Of a stretch of 9,522 bases of DNA, positions 7,089 through 9,522 are shown in pieces. The notes below the pieces were generated by a model that was given only the letters and a program-made list of their open reading frames with translations, was not told the origin of the DNA and searched no databases. The position numbers and the translations under genes are program-made. The stretch comes from Bacteroidota bacterium (lineage in GTDB: Bacteria > Bacteroidota > Ignavibacteria > UBA10030 > UBA8401): positions 1-9,522 of the forward strand of contig JANXZD010000481.1 in assembly GCA_025355705.1 (NCBI GenBank), given 5' to 3'. Position 1 is the stretch's first letter; each line of letters starts with the position of its first letter.

Positions 7089-7205
7089 AGTTTTATCTCC
7101 AATTGACACCAAACAGGTTCTAAACTTTACGAGGTAAAAATGACTTTAGTTGCAGATTTTTTACTATAGGAAGGAAATAATTCAGTTACTTTTAGCAGTA
7201 TTTGC

Positions 7206-7607
7206 TTATTTTTTTACATTTTTAAACATTTTTCCCATCGGAGTCCAATAAAAATCTATCCAGCCTTGTTTGATGGATGAAAAGTGCTCTTCAGGAACAT
7301 TTGCGTGGGTGAATACCAGCTTACAGCCTGTCTTTGTATATTCAATTTCGAATACAACCTGCGAATCGTGACCTTCTTCCCAATCAGATGCTTTCCATGT
7401 TTGTACAATTCTTTTATCGGAAATCAATTCCAAATTCTTTCCAGATGCGTAGCCATCATACACTGAAAATTTTCCGCCAACTTTTCTGCTAATCCTTGCA
7501 GCTCCGCCGGTGAACATTGCATGTTTCTTTGAATCCATCAATGCTTCATACACATCGTGCGCAGAAACTTCGAATGAGATTTTTTGCGTGAAGGATTTTG
7601 TTTTCAT
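7206..7607 (-). CDS. SRPBCC-fold protein, AHSA1 (Hsp90 activator homologue 1-like) type
   Basis: This small 133-residue cytoplasmic protein has no signal peptide or membrane segment. It shows the pattern of the AHSA1 branch of the START/SRPBCC fold: an opening strand and helix (FEVSAHDVYEALMDSKKHAMF), a GGKFSVYDGYASGKNLEL beta-hairpin (44-61), then RIVQTWKASDW (66-76), and a C-terminal helix containing GWIDFYWTPMGKMF. Such folds enclose a hydrophobic cavity for a ligand or a protein partner; the partner here is unknown. The ATG at 7607 is chosen over an in-frame TTG at 7616, because the AAGGA ribosome binding site would touch the TTG but is well placed for the ATG. That site merges with the stop codon of the batE-like gene 12 nt upstream, so the gene is probably translated with the Bat operon. 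No terminator was found after it. Confidence 0.8.
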   Translation of the reverse strand: MKTKSFTQKISFEVSAHDVYEALMDSKKHAMFTGGAARISRKVGGKFSVYDGYASGKNLELISDKRIVQTWKASDWEEGHDSQVVFEIEYTKTGCKLVFTHANVPEEHFSSIKQGWIDFYWTPMGKMFKNVKK

Positions 7608-7619
7608 ATTTGTCAATCC

Positions 7620-8384
7620 TTATATCGTCTCGACTTCATTTCCCGGAATCCATCCGACTTTCCCGTCTGCAAGACGGATCTTGCTCCATTTATTCACCGA
7701 ATCAAGAACTTGTACTTTTATTCCACGATGAATAACAAATAGATCATTCCCTTTGCTATCCGGAGCAGATTTGATATTGGCCACATCGGTCATAACGATC
7801 GCAAATTCCGAATTTGATTCACGATACGATTGGATTAGAAAATTTGCAATACCAACAACGAGGAAAAAGGAAAGAATCATTCCGCTCATCAATGAATATC
7901 GTTTCCTTTCATACGTTCGCGTGAAGAGAAATACGGAAAACGAAACAAGGGCAGCAAGAAATATTCCGTATATCATCCACACCATTGCATGCAACGAAAA
8001 AAGTGTCAACAGAGCGTCGAACCACCGGTAAATGAACAGTTCGGGGATCGACTCTACTTTGTCAACCAATTGCACATTTGCCAACTGAAGATTAAAGTTT
8101 ACATCATCATCATTCGGAATGATTTTTTTTGCCCGTTCAAAATTTAAAATCGCATTTTGCAATTTTCCGGATTTGAAATAAGCGTTGCCGAGATTAAAAT
8201 ATACTTCGCCGCTTTCATATCCATTTTTGATCACAGATTCATACCGGGAAATTGCAGCATCATATTTTTGTTCAAGGTATAAATGGTTTGCCTCTTCAAA
8301 TACCGACGTGAGCTCTTCCGTTTGCGCAGAAAGCATTACTACAGAGACACAAAAGCACGGAATTATAAAGAATAAATTCTTCAT
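7620..8384 (-). CDS. batE: BatE-like aerotolerance protein: TPR, two membrane helices, SH3-like domain
   Basis: This 254-residue membrane protein has a signal peptide (about 1-20, ending LSA-QT), two tetratricopeptide repeats at about 24-57 and 58-91 (including YFNLGNAYFKSGKLQNAILN), two transmembrane helices at about 127-154 and 164-186, and a C-terminal bacterial SH3-like domain at about 194-252 ending DGKVGWIPGNEVE. This order is characteristic of BatE in Bacteroidota Bat operons, where it accompanies the von Willebrand-type BatA and BatB and the membrane protein BatD. The operon has been linked to aerotolerance and envelope stress, with the molecular role unclear. The ATG at 8384 overlaps the stop of the batD-like gene as ATGA, so the two are translationally coupled. 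The identification rests on domain order plus that neighbour. Confidence 0.85.
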   Translation of the reverse strand: MKNLFFIIPCFCVSVVMLSAQTEELTSVFEEANHLYLEQKYDAAISRYESVIKNGYESGEVYFNLGNAYFKSGKLQNAILNFERAKKIIPNDDDVNFNLQLANVQLVDKVESIPELFIYRWFDALLTLFSLHAMVWMIYGIFLAALVSFSVFLFTRTYERKRYSLMSGMILSFFLVVGIANFLIQSYRESNSEFAIVMTDVANIKSAPDSKGNDLFVIHRGIKVQVLDSVNKWSKIRLADGKVGWIPGNEVETI

Positions 8385-9522
8385 CGTACCAACTCACTTT
8401 CTGCTGCGATGATGATATTGCTTGCTGTTTCATACATCTTATTCTTCCCCTCTTGAGAAGAACTTCCGGGTGCAAAACGGGCAAACTCACACGCTTCCAG
8501 ACATTCTTTGATCCTTTGTATCAATTCTTCTGACACTTTTTTGTGCTGCAATTGTTGTGTCACATTGTCTATCGAAAGTTCGGCGCGATCGATCGCAAGT
8601 TTATCAGAAACATACTGCCACATCGCCGTCGATACTTCAGCATAGAATGCTTCATGTTTATTTTGATTTAGCAACTGTTTTGCATTCAATAATTTCTTTG
8701 CGGCGATCTTCATAGCCTTTCGTGAACGGAATGAAACAACATCCGACATTTCAGAGAGTGCTTTTTGACGGAACATAAGGAGTCCGATGAATGCTCCAAA
8801 AGGAAGTATCGTCATTAACAATGCCGTTCCGGGATGAATCAACTCTTTATTTTTTTCACGCAACGAACCAATATCGGTCTTAATGAATCGAATATCTTGA
8901 TTCAATAATTTTACATCTTCCTTTGTCAATCCACCGGCAACCTGCGGAGCTTCCGCACTTCCTTTTTCAACCTGAACATTAAATTCAGTCGTACGGAGCG
9001 TGATATATCGTTTTTGCCCAATATCAAAATATGTGAATTCTAGTGCTGGAATTTTTTTATCGCCGGGATATCGAGGAACGATCAGCCACTCAAATGACTT
9101 TGAGCCAGTGATCGTTTCTCCATTACGCGTGATATCCTCTTTTACTTTTGGATCGTATTGTTCAAAATCAGTCGGCAATTTTAATTTTGGTGCTTCCAGT
9201 ATCTTTACATTCCCGGTTCCAGTGATCGTTGCTTTCAAAGAGATCGGTTCATTGGTCTTTGCGCGACGTTTGTTCAATGATGCATTCAAAGAAAATTTGC
9301 CGACAGCACCCTGAAATGATTCCGGAACATTGTTTTGAGGAAGCGGCAACACAGTCACTTTCACCGGCAGGCTTTTAAGGGGAACATTTGTCGTTTGAGC
9401 TCCAAATAAAGGATCATTAAAGAACTGATCGAAAATATCATTCGATCGTCGTTTTGATTGAACTTGAACCTGACAGGTCAATTCCATCGGATTAATCTCC
9501 AGGATTCCATTTTGCGTCGGAA
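8381..9522 (-). CDS. batD: BatD-like protein, C-terminal part, cut by the window edge
   Basis: The frame stays open through base 9522, so the N-terminal part lies outside; the ATG at 9487 is internal, not the start. The visible part, numbered from that Met, has a beta-rich extracytoplasmic section beginning with KRRSNDIFDQFFNDPLFG (11-28) and continuing through Ig-like strands (for example TGTGNVKILEAPKLKLP and PRYPGDKKIPALEFTYF). A transmembrane helix follows at about 220-239, then a cytoplasmic helical domain (about 245-368) containing the CEFARFAP motif near the end. These are typical BatD features. BatD is a membrane protein of the Bat aerotolerance operon; its biochemical role is not established. 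The last bases overlap the batE-like start by 4 nt. The upstream bat genes are presumably beyond the window. Confidence 0.9.
   Translation of the reverse strand, partial: PTQNGILEINPMELTCQVQVQSKRRSNDIFDQFFNDPLFGAQTTNVPLKSLPVKVTVLPLPQNNVPESFQGAVGKFSLNASLNKRRAKTNEPISLKATITGTGNVKILEAPKLKLPTDFEQYDPKVKEDITRNGETITGSKSFEWLIVPRYPGDKKIPALEFTYFDIGQKRYITLRTTEFNVQVEKGSAEAPQVAGGLTKEDVKLLNQDIRFIKTDIGSLREKNKELIHPGTALLMTILPFGAFIGLLMFRQKALSEMSDVVSFRSRKAMKIAAKKLLNAKQLLNQNKHEAFYAEVSTAMWQYVSDKLAIDRAELSIDNVTQQLQHKKVSEELIQRIKECLEACEFARFAPGSSSQEGKNKMYETASNIIIAAESELVR

Noticed and set aside
7089..7112. Upstream TTG start adding eight residues to the four-module protein
   Set aside because: The ATG at 7088 has GGAGA at ideal spacing and gives a normal signal peptide; the TTG has no such site.
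7608..7616. TTG start adding three residues to the SRPBCC protein
   Set aside because: The AAGGA site would directly abut this codon, too close to work, but is well spaced for the ATG at 7607.
9000..9314. Plus-strand frame of 104 codons
   Set aside because: It lies wholly antisense to the strongly supported batD-like coding sequence and has no recognisable domain or ribosome binding site.
9485..9487. ATG as the start of the batD-like gene
   Set aside because: The frame remains open to the window edge with in-family sequence (NGILEINP) upstream, so this Met is internal.

Overview
The window is a compact block of nine genes, all transcribed from the minus strand, so the text below runs from high to low coordinates. 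It is AT-rich with short intergenic gaps. A Bat (aerotolerance) operon tail, a PafA-type alkaline phosphatase, a DUF1761 membrane protein and mostly weak Shine-Dalgarno sites together suggest a member of the Bacteroidota/Chlorobiota (FCB) group, with Ignavibacteria-like lineages a reasonable guess. This placement is inference from gene content only. No rRNA, tRNA, CRISPR array, insertion sequence or prophage was seen.

Region 1 (9522 down to about 7206): the 3' end of a Bat operon. A batD gene cut by the window edge overlaps batE by 4 nt (ATGA). A small SRPBCC/AHSA1-type gene follows batE after 12 nt, its ribosome binding site merging with the batE stop codon. The three look like one translationally coupled unit.

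Region 2 (7088 down to about 5168): a stand-alone gene for an exported 620-residue protein built from four copies of an unfamiliar module. Three copies carry a strongly conserved TDDSH...DWN...PP segment; the first has lost it. The gene ends in a clear intrinsic terminator. This is the most novel item in the window.

Region 3 (5029 down to 998): transketolase, a four-helix DUF1761 membrane protein starting 5 nt after it, and a secreted PafA-like phosphatase starting 28 nt later, probably one transcript.

Region 4 (943 down to 1): a 218-residue protein that resembles thymidylate kinase-like P-loop enzymes but has a changed Walker A motif, and whose start codon lies inside a small hairpin. After it come a promoter-like TATAAT followed directly by a 9-bp inverted repeat, then the first 49 codons of an exported TPR-type protein that runs off the window.

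The genes do not form one obvious pathway. Region 1 concerns envelope and oxidative-stress functions, region 3 joins central carbon metabolism to periplasmic phosphate release, and regions 2 and 4 hold uncharacterised proteins.
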